Source of the DNA: Cytophagales bacterium
GTDB taxonomy: Bacteria > Bacteroidota > Bacteroidia > Cytophagales > Cyclobacteriaceae
Direction: 5' to 3'
NCBI GenBank assembly: GCA_022360015.1
Contig: JAKSDQ010000158.1
Span: forward strand, 124,001-188,000
Length of the DNA: 64,000 nt
Below the pieces are notes generated by a model. The model worked only from the letters and a program-made list of their open reading frames with translations, searched no databases and was not told where the DNA came from. Positions 16,585-25,322 of this stretch are shown here, one piece after another. The stretch's first letter is position 1. Every line of letters begins with the position of its first letter. The translations under genes and the position numbers were made by a program.

Positions 16585-16689
16585 CCGGACAATTTGCAGC
16601 GTTCGATAATATTGATTTTATTGACAGGCAGAAGTGGCTCTTTTGTGGCAGAAAAATATTTTCCGTTGCAGGCAATATTTTTTCGCAAT

Positions 16690-16709
16690 TTGTTATGCAT
16701 GCATAACAA
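16690..16709. promoter_or_regulatory. perfect 20-bp palindrome, probable MarR operator
   Basis: TTGTTATGCA followed directly by its reverse complement TGCATAACAA. It lies seven bases upstream of a TAAATTTG -7 element, so it covers the -33 region of the promoter for the MarR-fadNAE operon. The position suits a repressor that blocks polymerase. The MarR-family protein encoded next is the obvious candidate binder. Confidence 0.65.
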
Positions 16710-16716
16710 TTTTTAC

Positions 16717-16724
16717 TAAATTTG
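16717..16724 (+). promoter_or_regulatory. Bacteroidota -7 element of the MarR-fad operon
   Basis: TAAATTTG is an exact TAnnTTTG match. The transcription start would be near 16730, leaving a leader of about 70 bases before the MarR start codon. The -33 TTTG is not at the standard distance, and the palindrome occupies that place. Confidence 0.5.
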
Positions 16725-16803
16725 TTTACCCAATAAGTAAAGTAGCAGCAAAAGAAAGTTGATATGAAATTTTATCGGCAAGTCGGGATAAAATGGAAAA
16801 TTA

Positions 16804-17277
16804 ATGAAAAGAGAGGAAACTATAGACTACAACATCAAAATCATGTGGCATGCTATTTCCAGAATGTATAACCAGGAGGCAAGCAAACATGATATCACTA
16901 CTTCTATTGGGTTTGTCTTGTTGAATATAGATTTTGAAGAGGGTACTCCTGCCACTAAAATTGCACCATTGTTGGGTTTGGAGTCCAGGAGTTTAACCAG
17001 AATGTTGAAAACCATGGAAGAAAAAAACCTGATTTACAAAATGCAGGATCCGGTAGATAAGCGTTCTGTCAGGATTTTTCTAACCGAGGAAGGCAAGAAA
17101 AAACGGGAAATATCTGCCAGGACTGTTAAGCTTTTCAACAACAAGGTAAGAGCATACATTCCTGAAAAAAAACTGAAAACATTTTTCGGTGTGATTGGCG
17201 ACATCAGCAAAGTAATCGAAGACATGAACAAAGAAAACCCACAGGAAAACAAAAAAAAAGAAATTTACATTAACTAA
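16804..17277 (+). CDS. MarR family transcriptional regulator
   Basis: Winged-helix repressor of 157 aa. The core lies at residues 30-105: FVLLNIDFEEGTPATKIAPLLGLESRSLTRMLKTMEE forms the recognition helices and LIYKMQDPVDKRSVRIFLTEEGKK the wing. It is the first gene of an operon with three beta-oxidation genes, 20 bp before fadN, and a perfect palindrome sits in its promoter. Ligand-controlled repression of fatty-acid degradation, perhaps by an acyl-CoA, is the likely role. B. subtilis controls its fadNAE operon with a TetR protein instead, so this would be a different regulator on the same gene set. Confidence 0.88.
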   Translation: MKREETIDYNIKIMWHAISRMYNQEASKHDITTSIGFVLLNIDFEEGTPATKIAPLLGLESRSLTRMLKTMEEKNLIYKMQDPVDKRSVRIFLTEEGKKKREISARTVKLFNNKVRAYIPEKKLKTFFGVIGDISKVIEDMNKENPQENKKKEIYIN

Positions 17278-17297
17278 TCAAAACATTTTTCCATACA

Positions 17298-19700
17298 ATG
17301 AAAAGAAGCATCAAAAAGGTTGCTGTATTAGGCTCGGGCATTATGGGTTCTAGGATCGCCTGCCATTTCGCTAACATCGGAGTGGAAGTGCTGTTATTGG
17401 ACATCGTTCCCAAGGAGTTGAATGATGTCGAAAAAGCCAAAGGACTTTCCCTGAAAGATCCACAGGTAAGAAACCGGATCGTCAATGAATCTTATACTAA
17501 TACAGTTAAATCCAAACCAGCCGCCCTTTACAATAAAGATTTCGCCAACAGGATTACTTTAGGAAACTTCGATGACCATATGAAAGATATTGCGGGCTGT
17601 GACTGGACTATGGAAGTGGTGGTAGAAAATCTAAAAATAAAAAAGGAAGTCTTCAAGCAGGTTGAAAAGTATCGTAAGCGAGGTACCCTGATTACTTCAA
17701 ATACTTCGGGAATACCCATCAACCTGATGTTGGAAGACCGGAGCGACGATTTCAAAAAACACTTTTGCGGAACCCATTTCTTCAATCCACCCCGGTACCT
17801 GAGGCTTTTGGAAATCATCCCTACCAAGAAGACCGACCCCGCAGTGGTAGACTTTTTGATGGATTATGGCGATTTGTTCCTGGGAAAAACTACGGTATTA
17901 TGTAAAGACACCCCGGCTTTTATAGCCAACAGAATTGGTATTTATGGCATTATGTCGGCTATGCACACCATCGAAAAAATGGCGTTGACCGTTGGTGAAG
18001 TAGACCGGTTAACCGGTCCGGTCCTGGGAAGGCCGAAATCCGCCACATTCAGAACTATGGATGTGGTCGGTTTGGATACCACGGTTAAAGTTGCCGGCAA
18101 CCTCTATGCAGGCCTTCCGGAAGACGAGGGAAGGGATACTTACAAATTACCGAATATTGTAAAAGCGTTGCATGACAGAAAGTGGTGGGGTGACAAAACC
18201 CGGCAGGGATATTTCAAAAAAACAAAAAATGCCGAAGGGAAAACCGAAATTCTGGAGTTAGACCTAAAGAAACTTGAATATGGCCCCAGAACCAAGGCAA
18301 AGTTCAAGGCCCTGGAAGCTGTAAAGGATATCGAGGATTTAAAGCAAAGGATAACAATGCTGGTCAATTTCGACGATAAAGCCGGAAAATTCTACCGTTC
18401 CACTTTTTATGACTTATTCAAATACTGTTCTTTTCGTATTCCTGAAGTGGCCGATGAGTTGTACAAAATCGACCAGGCCGTCAGTGCTGGTTTTGGATGG
18501 GAACTGGGGCCGTTTGCTTCATGGGATCTGCTGGGGGTTCCGGAAACGGTCAAGAAGATGGAAGCAGAAGGGTTTAAACCGAATCAGTGGGTATATGATA
18601 TGCTGGAAAAAGGCATAACCTCTTTTTTCAGTAGCGAAAACGGGAAAAAACAATATTATGACATTTCCACCGGTGCCTATAAAGTAGTGCCCGGAACCGA
18701 AGGCTTGATCCTGCTTGATAATCTTCGTAAAAACAATGTGGTATGGAGCAATAAAGGCGCCACTATCTTTGATATAGGGGACGGTGTAGTGAATTTAGAG
18801 TTCCACACCAAAATGAATTCCATGGGACCCGAAGTGATAGAAGGACTGAACACAGCCTATAACATTGCTGAAAAGGATTTCAGAGGACTGGTTGTGGGCA
18901 ACGAAGGACAAAATTTCTCCGCAGGGGCCAATCTGGCTATGCTGTTCATGTTTGCCTGCGAACAGGAGTGGGATGAGATCAACATGATGATCGCCCAGTT
19001 TCAAAATACCATGCGCAAGGCAAGATTCTCTTCTGTACCTGTGGTAGTTGCCACTTCCGGGTTGGCCCTCGGGGGCGGGTGTGAATTGTCGGTACATGCC
19101 GACCGTATTCAGGCCCACGCCGAGACATACATGGGCCTGGTAGAAGTTGGAGTCGGATTAATTCCCGCAGGTGGTGGAACCAAAGAAATGGTACTAAGGG
19201 CATCAGACGCCAATATTCCCGGCGATCCTGAGTTAAACCAACTGCAGGCCTATTTCATGAATATTGCCACCGCCAAGGTGGCCACTTCAGCACACGAAAT
19301 CAGGGAATTGGGCTACATGAGATCAGAGGATCAAATTACGTTAAACCGCTCCAGGCTTATAACAGATGCAAAAAAGACAGTCATAGAATTAGATGAAGCA
19401 GGTTACACGGCCCCTCTTCCCAGGAAAGATATTAAGGTACAAGGCAAAACAGGGCTGGCTTTGTTTGAAGCAGGTATTCATGGCATGAAATTTGGAAATT
19501 ATATATCTGAGCATGACGTCAAAATTGCACAGAAGTTGTCATGGATAATGAATGGGGGTGATCTTTCATACCCTACAAACGTGTCGGAACAATACTTACT
19601 GGATCTTGAACGGGAAGCTTTTTTGAGTCTTACCGGAGAAAAGAAAACACTGGAAAGAATTCAAAGCATTTTGTTTAAAGGCAAACCTTTAAGAAACTAA
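17298..19700 (+). CDS. fadN: 3-hydroxyacyl-CoA dehydrogenase / enoyl-CoA hydratase (FadN type)
   Basis: Bifunctional beta-oxidation enzyme of 800 aa that hydrates trans-2-enoyl-CoA and oxidises 3-hydroxyacyl-CoA. The dehydrogenase comes first: the NAD-binding VLGSGIMGSRIACHF is at residues 10-24, SNTSGIPI and GTHFFNPPRYL follow, and the C-terminal dehydrogenase domain reaches about 430. The crotonase-type hydratase domain covers about 490-720 (NFSAGANLAMLF; GLALGGGCELSVHAD; VEVGVGLIPAGGGT). This domain order is that of FadN (YusL), opposite to E. coli FadB. It lies between MarR and fadA in an operon with the order fadN-fadA-fadE. Confidence 0.92.
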   Translation: MKRSIKKVAVLGSGIMGSRIACHFANIGVEVLLLDIVPKELNDVEKAKGLSLKDPQVRNRIVNESYTNTVKSKPAALYNKDFANRITLGNFDDHMKDIAGCDWTMEVVVENLKIKKEVFKQVEKYRKRGTLITSNTSGIPINLMLEDRSDDFKKHFCGTHFFNPPRYLRLLEIIPTKKTDPAVVDFLMDYGDLFLGKTTVLCKDTPAFIANRIGIYGIMSAMHTIEKMALTVGEVDRLTGPVLGRPKSATFRTMDVVGLDTTVKVAGNLYAGLPEDEGRDTYKLPNIVKALHDRKWWGDKTRQGYFKKTKNAEGKTEILELDLKKLEYGPRTKAKFKALEAVKDIEDLKQRITMLVNFDDKAGKFYRSTFYDLFKYCSFRIPEVADELYKIDQAVSAGFGWELGPFASWDLLGVPETVKKMEAEGFKPNQWVYDMLEKGITSFFSSENGKKQYYDISTGAYKVVPGTEGLILLDNLRKNNVVWSNKGATIFDIGDGVVNLEFHTKMNSMGPEVIEGLNTAYNIAEKDFRGLVVGNEGQNFSAGANLAMLFMFACEQEWDEINMMIAQFQNTMRKARFSSVPVVVATSGLALGGGCELSVHADRIQAHAETYMGLVEVGVGLIPAGGGTKEMVLRASDANIPGDPELNQLQAYFMNIATAKVATSAHEIRELGYMRSEDQITLNRSRLITDAKKTVIELDEAGYTAPLPRKDIKVQGKTGLALFEAGIHGMKFGNYISEHDVKIAQKLSWIMNGGDLSYPTNVSEQYLLDLEREAFLSLTGEKKTLERIQSILFKGKPLRN

Positions 19701-19745
19701 ACCGAGACCAGATTACTTAATTAATAAGAACAAAAAACTAATATT

Positions 19746-20921
19746 ATGGATGCATATATTGTAGCAGGATTCAGAACCGCCGTTGGAAAAGCCAAAAGAG
19801 GCGGATTCAGATTTACAAGACCCGACGATTTGGCTGCCGATGTTATCAAACACCTGGTAGGCTCAATCGAAGGTTTTGACCCTGTACGGGTTGATGATCT
19901 CATCGTTGGTAACGCTGTGCCGGAGGCTGAGCAGGGTATGCAAATGGGCCGTATGATCTCTCTGCTTTCTTTACCCCTGGAAGTTCCGGGCATGATGATT
20001 AATCGTTATTGCGGATCAGGGCTGGAAGCCATCAATATTGCTTCGGCAAGAATACACGCAGGAATGGCCGATTGCATCATTGCCGGTGGCACAGAATCGA
20101 TGTCATTGGTGCCGGTTATGGGTTACAAAACCGCCCTGAACTGGAAAATTGCCAAAGACCACCCTGAATATTATCTCAGCATGGGTATAACCGCGGAGCA
20201 GGTAGCCAAAGATTTTAACATTTCCAGGGAAGACGCTGATGAGTTTTCTTACAATTCCCACCAAAAAGCCATTAAGGCCATCAAAAAGGGAAAATTTAAG
20301 GATGAAATTGTACCCATAACTGTCCGGGAAACTTATGTGGACCAGCATGGTAAAAAGCAGTCCCGGGAGTTTGTAGTAGACACAGACGAAGGACCAAGGG
20401 AAGACACAAGTCTTGAAGCACTGGCAAAGCTCAAACCAGCTTTTGCCGCAGGAGGGAAGGTCACTGCCGGTAATTCTTCACAAACCTCCGATGGTGCTGC
20501 ATTTGTCATGGTAATGTCAGAAAAACTGGTTAATGAGCTAAATCTCAAGCCTATCGCCAAAATGATATCATATACCACCGCTGGTGTAGATCCGCGGATT
20601 ATGGGAATAGGTCCGGTGGCAGCAGTTCCAAAAGCTTTGAAAATGGCCGGCCTGAAGCTAAAAGACATAGAACAAATTGAACTCAACGAAGCATTTGCCA
20701 CCCAATCGCTGGCAGTAATCCGGGAACTGGATATGGATATTGATAAACTCAACCCCAATGGCGGTGCTATTTCCCTTGGGCATCCACTGGGATGCTCCGG
20801 AGCCAAGTTGTCCATTCAACTGTTTAATGAGATGAGAAGAAAGAAACAAAAATACGGTATGGTTACAGCCTGTGTCGGGGGTGGACAAGGAGTTGCCGGC
20901 ATTTATGAGTTATTGAACTGA
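19746..20921 (+). CDS. fadA: acetyl-CoA acyltransferase (3-ketoacyl-CoA thiolase)
   Basis: Thiolase that cleaves 3-ketoacyl-CoA with CoA to release acetyl-CoA, the last step of each beta-oxidation cycle. The nucleophile is Cys89 in NRYCGSGLEA. The other catalytic residues are His346 in LGHPLGCSGA and Cys376 in ACVGGGQG. The length of 391 aa is standard. It starts 45 bp after fadN and 64 bp before the acyl-CoA dehydrogenase, so it is co-transcribed. A biosynthetic acetoacetyl-CoA thiolase is the alternative, but the operon argues for degradation. Confidence 0.93.
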   Translation: MDAYIVAGFRTAVGKAKRGGFRFTRPDDLAADVIKHLVGSIEGFDPVRVDDLIVGNAVPEAEQGMQMGRMISLLSLPLEVPGMMINRYCGSGLEAINIASARIHAGMADCIIAGGTESMSLVPVMGYKTALNWKIAKDHPEYYLSMGITAEQVAKDFNISREDADEFSYNSHQKAIKAIKKGKFKDEIVPITVRETYVDQHGKKQSREFVVDTDEGPREDTSLEALAKLKPAFAAGGKVTAGNSSQTSDGAAFVMVMSEKLVNELNLKPIAKMISYTTAGVDPRIMGIGPVAAVPKALKMAGLKLKDIEQIELNEAFATQSLAVIRELDMDIDKLNPNGGAISLGHPLGCSGAKLSIQLFNEMRRKKQKYGMVTACVGGGQGVAGIYELLN

Positions 20922-20985
20922 CAACAATACATAAAATTATCATAACTATAAACGACTGAAAAGTACAGTCAAAAATTTTAAAAAA

Positions 20986-22782
20986 ATGGACGCAGTAGAA
21001 AAAAAAGAAGCTATAAAAGGAGGGGAATTTTTAATCAGGGAATCGGAGGCCAGCGAAATATTCATTCCGGAAGAATTCTCTGAGGAGCAAAAAATGATGG
21101 CACAGGCCACACAGGATTTCATTGACCATGAAGTGAAACCAGTATTGGAAAGATTGGAGAAAGGGGAATATGAACTGGGTCAGCATTTACTGAAAAAGGC
21201 CGGGGAACTCGGCCTTTTAGGCATTTCAATCCCTGAGTCTTATGGTGGTTTGGGCATGAACTTCAACACTTCCCTTTTGATTGCCGATATATTAGGTTCT
21301 GCCGGCTCTTTTTCCACAACTTACGGCGCCCATACAGGAATCGGCACCCTGCCCATATTATATTATGGCACTGAAGAACAAAAGCAAAAGTATCTGCCAA
21401 AACTGGCCTCCGGTGAATGGGTAGGCTGTTATTGTTTAACAGAACCGGATGCGGGTTCGGACGCCAACTCAGGCAAGAGCAAAGCTGTGCTTTCCGATGA
21501 TGGTAAACACTATATTCTCAATGGTCAGAAAATGTGGATCTCCAACGCGGGTTACGCCGATTGTCTGATCGTGTTTGCGAAAATCGATGAAGATGCCCGG
21601 CTTTCTGCCTTTATTGTGGAAAGAACCTGGGAAGGAATCACTATGAACGATGAAGAGGTTAAACTCGGTATCAAGGGGTCATCCACCAGGCAGGTCTTTT
21701 TCAACGATGTGAAAGTTCCCGTTGAAAATTTACTTTCAGAAAGGGAAAACGGTTTTAAAATCGCAGTAAACATCCTAAATATTGGCAGGATAAAACTAGG
21801 CGCAGGTGGTATTGGTGGCATGAAAGAGGTCATTGACCTGAGTACCCGCTATGCCATTGAAAGAAAACAATTTGGTATATCTATTGCCCGGTTTGGTGCC
21901 ATTAAACATAAGTTGGCCACCATGGCTATTAAAACCTATGTTACCGAGTCACTAAATTACCGGGCCGGTCAAAATATTGACGACAAAATCTCTTCCCTGA
22001 TTGCAGAAGGCATGGAAGAGAACGAGGCAAAATTGAAAGGCATTGCACAATTCGCCATTGAGTGCTCTATCAGCAAGGTACATGGGTCAGAAGTGTTGGC
22101 TTACTGCGCCGATGAAGGCGTACAAATCTATGGCGGCATGGGCTTCTCTGAAGATGCACCCATGGCCAGGGCCTACCGTGACGCAAGAATTACCAGGATT
22201 TACGAGGGAACCAATGAAATCAACCGTATGTTGATGATTGATATGATACTGAAAAGGGCCATGAAGGGCGAGCTTGATTTAATGGGACCAGCCATGACTG
22301 TACAAAAAGAGTTAACATCTATTCCCGATTTTAGTACTCCGGATAACAGCCACTTGTTTGATGCTGAGAAAAGGGTATTGAACAACCTGAAAAAAGCCGG
22401 GTTAATGGTCGCCGGGGCAGCGGCTCAAAAGCTGATGGAAAAGCTAAGTCATGAGCAGGAAATCCTGATGAACCTTGCCGATATATTAATCGAAATTTAT
22501 GCAGCAGAATCAGCCATCTTAAGAACGGAAAAACTGGTCGACATGAAGGGCGAAGAAGCATGCGGAAGGCAGATCGATATGGCTAAAACTTATTTACACT
22601 ATGCTGTCAACGTTGCCCAGACAGCCGGAAAAGAAGCCATTTATGGTTTCGCTGAAGGGGATGAATTACGCGTAATGTTAATGGGATTAAAAAGGTTTAC
22701 CAAAATTGATGCTATGAACCTAAAAGAGGCAAGACGAAGAATAGCTGATCATTTGATTGAAAATAATGGTTACAGTTTTTAA
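20986..22782 (+). CDS. fadE: acyl-CoA dehydrogenase (FadE type)
   Basis: FAD enzyme for the first beta-oxidation step (acyl-CoA to enoyl-CoA). The flavin and substrate segments CYCLTEPDAGSDANSGKS and WISNAGYADCLIVFA are at about 145-200. The catalytic glutamate is probably Glu407 in RIYEGTNEINR. At 598 aa it is longer than short-chain enzymes, because about 170 extra C-terminal helical residues follow the core, as in B. subtilis FadE (YusJ). It is the last gene of the operon; no clear terminator is visible after it. The long chain suggests long-chain acyl-CoA substrates. Confidence 0.92.
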   Translation: MDAVEKKEAIKGGEFLIRESEASEIFIPEEFSEEQKMMAQATQDFIDHEVKPVLERLEKGEYELGQHLLKKAGELGLLGISIPESYGGLGMNFNTSLLIADILGSAGSFSTTYGAHTGIGTLPILYYGTEEQKQKYLPKLASGEWVGCYCLTEPDAGSDANSGKSKAVLSDDGKHYILNGQKMWISNAGYADCLIVFAKIDEDARLSAFIVERTWEGITMNDEEVKLGIKGSSTRQVFFNDVKVPVENLLSERENGFKIAVNILNIGRIKLGAGGIGGMKEVIDLSTRYAIERKQFGISIARFGAIKHKLATMAIKTYVTESLNYRAGQNIDDKISSLIAEGMEENEAKLKGIAQFAIECSISKVHGSEVLAYCADEGVQIYGGMGFSEDAPMARAYRDARITRIYEGTNEINRMLMIDMILKRAMKGELDLMGPAMTVQKELTSIPDFSTPDNSHLFDAEKRVLNNLKKAGLMVAGAAAQKLMEKLSHEQEILMNLADILIEIYAAESAILRTEKLVDMKGEEACGRQIDMAKTYLHYAVNVAQTAGKEAIYGFAEGDELRVMLMGLKRFTKIDAMNLKEARRRIADHLIENNGYSF

Positions 22783-22899
22783 TGTAAGAGCGACTTAAAA
22801 TCAGTGAATTGCGGTTCAATATAGGCTTATTTAGTTTTTGATATTTTTCACATTATAGTTATTCATACAAAAAAATTTAATAAAAATTAACATTTTTTG

Positions 22900-22929
22900 T
22901 TTGATCCTCTATGGAAATGACTATATTTG
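22900..22929 (+). promoter_or_regulatory. Bacteroidota-type promoter of the small-gene cluster
   Basis: TTTG at 22900-22903, an 18-base spacer and TATATTTG at 22922-22929 match the TTTG-N-TAnnTTTG consensus. The predicted start is near 22935, 13 bases before the ATG of the 94-aa protein. Confidence 0.65.
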
Positions 22930-22947
22930 ATGAAAAATTGATAGGCC

Positions 22948-23232
22948 ATGCGTACTATTCTGAAAGATAAGATCAAGTTAAAAAGCCTTTTAGGAGGTAC
23001 TGAAGTTTGCGAAAAAAGTAATCATGAGAAAAATTTAGTCCATCTGAAATATTTGATTAAATACTTCTCAAAAGTAAAAAACCAGGGATTAATTGACGAT
23101 GAAAAATTTAAACTTTTGGTGGCAGTAGTCTACCAAAATTTCATTGAAAAAGAGATTGAAGCCAGAGTTAATAAAAAAATCATTAACAGCATTCGCTCTT
23201 TGTTTAGTTCTTCCCGACATGTCACACAGTAA
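22948..23232 (+). CDS. hypothetical protein (94 aa), first of a three-gene cluster
   Basis: Unrecognised. The product is basic and helical with no signal peptide (LKDKIKLKSLLGG at the start, then a leucine/lysine-rich middle and EKEIEARVNKKI near 75-86). A good promoter stands directly before it. The following 39-aa ORF starts inside its last codons (13-bp overlap), and a one-span membrane protein comes next. The three look like one transcript of unknown purpose. Confidence 0.55.
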   Translation: MRTILKDKIKLKSLLGGTEVCEKSNHEKNLVHLKYLIKYFSKVKNQGLIDDEKFKLLVAVVYQNFIEKEIEARVNKKIINSIRSLFSSSRHVTQ

Positions 23233-23338
23233 ACAGTTAGCAGAAAAAGCAAAATTTGATATTGAAGAAAATCAACTGAAAAGTGAAGAATTCAGATTTT
23301 TGGAGGATCTGCCATTAGAGCTAAGAGAGGTCTTGTAG
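23219..23338 (+). CDS. overlapping small ORF (39 aa)
   Basis: ATG at 23219 overlaps the end of the 94-aa gene, and the stop is 12 bp before the next start. The product (MSHSKQLAEKAKFDIEE at the start) is acidic and helical and ends in LPLELREVL. The overlap suggests translational coupling. It could be the small partner of the preceding basic protein. Confidence 0.42.
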   Translation: MSHSKQLAEKAKFDIEENQLKSEEFRFLEDLPLELREVL

Positions 23339-23350
23339 TTTGGATTGACA

Positions 23351-23644
23351 ATGCAAAAATATCCAGGTTCTTTTACACCCTCTATTGCCAGTAAAATTAC
23401 TAAAAAACATCTTGATAAGATACTTGATTTAACCAAAGATGATAGCGATAAAAATTACAAAGCTAATCTTTGGAATATGGGAATGAGAATCTCCATACTC
23501 ATGATAGTTACAGGATTGTTTGTCTTTTTGACTTATTATTTTGGCAGAACAGATAAAGAATTATATTTAGAGCTGGTAAAAGTCATCATTGCATTTTTAG
23601 GGGGAGTGGGTATCGGATATGGGATGAAAGCGAAAAAAACCTAG
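23351..23644 (+). CDS. small membrane protein (97 aa)
   Basis: Start taken at ATG 23351; a TTG two codons upstream is also in frame, but the ATG is preceded by a purine-rich AGAGAGG about 23 bp upstream. Residues 1-40 are polar and basic. Two hydrophobic segments follow (about 43-64, MRISILMIVTGLFVFLTYYF, and about 77-92, VIIAFLGGVGIGYGM). Family not recognised. It is the third gene of the cluster, so a membrane anchor for the two preceding small proteins is possible. Confidence 0.58.
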   Translation: MQKYPGSFTPSIASKITKKHLDKILDLTKDDSDKNYKANLWNMGMRISILMIVTGLFVFLTYYFGRTDKELYLELVKVIIAFLGGVGIGYGMKAKKT

Positions 23645-23714
23645 CTTCTGTGGCAAAACGAGCCAACAAATCGCACCCTCAGGCAGCGATTTATTAGCTG
23701 GTATAATGGTTTTC

Positions 23715-23891
23715 TTAGCTCCCACACCCGACACAATCAATACTGGAGTCCATAGGTTTTACGCCTTTTAACTTCATTTCAAGGTTGTGGATTTTGTCTT
23801 TGATATCCATATCAGTGAACATATCTCCTGTCAACCGGTTTTTCAGATTCTCAATTTCACGAGCTAGCTGATCTTTGATGTCCTGGTCCAT
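23715..23891 (-). CDS. hypothetical protein with C-terminal CVGCGS (58 aa)
   Basis: Taken from ATG at 23891. The sequence is a short coiled-coil-like helix (QLAREIENLKNRL, KIHNLEMKL) ending in DCVGCGS, which could bind a metal. An in-frame start 17 codons upstream gives an implausible extension. No neighbour on the same strand. Function unknown. Confidence 0.45.
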   Translation of the reverse strand: MDQDIKDQLAREIENLKNRLTGDMFTDMDIKDKIHNLEMKLKGVKPMDSSIDCVGCGS

Positions 23892-24222
23892 ATTAAAACG
23901 CTTTTTTATTTTTGAAAAATCAATGTGATAATGAATGATCAAGTATTGATCACCGTATCATTATTATATCTGTTGAAGGTAAAAATTTTATTCTTGAAAT
24001 ACATGTTATTATAGGATGAAATGGGTCATAAACAGAGATGAATAACCCGGGGCAATAGGCTATTCAGGTTAAGCCACCTGACCGTAGGCTATACAGGGTA
24101 GCGAAACGTAAAGTTGAGTTTGCCAATGGTTTTAAAAGGCAACAAGAAGATTAAAAGCTGAATCTGGAAGTTAATAGCTTTGTTTAATATATTTGATATT
24201 ATGAAAATAAAGTAAGTCAGAT

Positions 24223-25245
24223 TTGAATAACAATATCAGAGACGGTATAAACTATCTTGCCAGATGGAATCTAAAAAAACTGGTGAACGCTCAAAAAGTA
24301 GTTGCCAGTTATCTTTATTCCAGGATAACCCGTAAACCTGTGCACTGGGGGTTACCGATCAGTATTTCATTTGAACCGACTACATCCTGTAATTTACGCT
24401 GTCCTGAATGTCCCAGTGGATTAAGGTCTTTTACACGCCCCACAGGCATGCTCACAGATGAATTATTCAAAAAAACAATTGATGAGCTAAAAGACACCCT
24501 GACCTACTTGTTATTCTATTTTCAGGGAGAGCCTTATCTTCATCCCCGGTTTTTGGATTTGGTACAATATGCCTCCCAAAAGGGAATTTATACAGCTACC
24601 TCCACCAACGGCCATTTTCTAAATGATGATATGGCGAAAAAAACGGTAGAATCAGGCCTGGACAGATTAATAGTCTCAATCGACGGCACAACGCAGGTGA
24701 CATATCAATCATACCGGATAGGAGGAAAACTGGAAAAAGTGCTGGCAGGTACGCGAAATGTAGTCAAATGGAAAAAGGCACTTAAATCGACTACCCCACA
24801 CGTAATTTTTCAATTTTTAGTGGTAAAACCCAACGAGCACCAGATCCAAGAGGTCAAGAAATTGGCCAAAGACCTGGGTGTCAATGAAGTAGGTTTTAAA
24901 ACTGCCCAGATTTACGACTACAAAAACGGCTCATCCCTAATACCGACCATCGAGCGTTATTCCAGGTACAAAAAACAAAAAGACGGCACGTATGTTATCA
25001 AAAACAAATTACTGAATCACTGCTGGAAAATGTGGCACTCCAGCGTAATCACGTGGGATGGGAAGGTGGTACCATGCTGTTTCGATAAAGATGCCCGGCA
25101 TAAAATGGGCAATGTTACACAACAAAGCTTCAAGGAGTTGTGGCATGGTAAACCCTACCGGCAATTCCGCGCAACCTTGCTTAAATCCCGCAGCGAGATC
25201 GAAATGTGTAAAAACTGTACCGAAGGCACCAGGATTTGGGCTTAA
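24223..25245 (+). CDS. radical SAM / SPASM domain protein
   Basis: S-adenosylmethionine radical enzyme of 340 aa. The 4Fe-4S motif CNLRCPEC uses Cys56, Cys60 and Cys63. The TIM-barrel segment LLFYFQGEPYLHPRF follows and VSIDGTTQVTYQSYR is near 155-170. The C-terminal SPASM-like region carries HCWKMWHSS, VVPCCFDKD and MCKNCTEG cysteines for an auxiliary cluster. The start is TTG at 24223; the upstream ATG at 24201 is in another frame and runs into a stop. A TATATTTG -7 element is at 24188-24195. Such proteins modify peptides or sugars; no precursor peptide gene is obvious next to it. Confidence 0.85.
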   Translation: MNNNIRDGINYLARWNLKKLVNAQKVVASYLYSRITRKPVHWGLPISISFEPTTSCNLRCPECPSGLRSFTRPTGMLTDELFKKTIDELKDTLTYLLFYFQGEPYLHPRFLDLVQYASQKGIYTATSTNGHFLNDDMAKKTVESGLDRLIVSIDGTTQVTYQSYRIGGKLEKVLAGTRNVVKWKKALKSTTPHVIFQFLVVKPNEHQIQEVKKLAKDLGVNEVGFKTAQIYDYKNGSSLIPTIERYSRYKKQKDGTYVIKNKLLNHCWKMWHSSVITWDGKVVPCCFDKDARHKMGNVTQQSFKELWHGKPYRQFRATLLKSRSEIEMCKNCTEGTRIWA

Positions 25246-25322
25246 ACGGTTGCGCTTGGGAAAAATGAGGCTGGACATTGGAAGAGGTAATGGAGAGACA
25301 CAGATAGATGAAGGCCCATTGG

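Noticed and set aside
20333-20815. Minus-strand ORF of 160 codons
   Set aside because: Antisense shadow of the thiolase gene, whose catalytic residues are intact.
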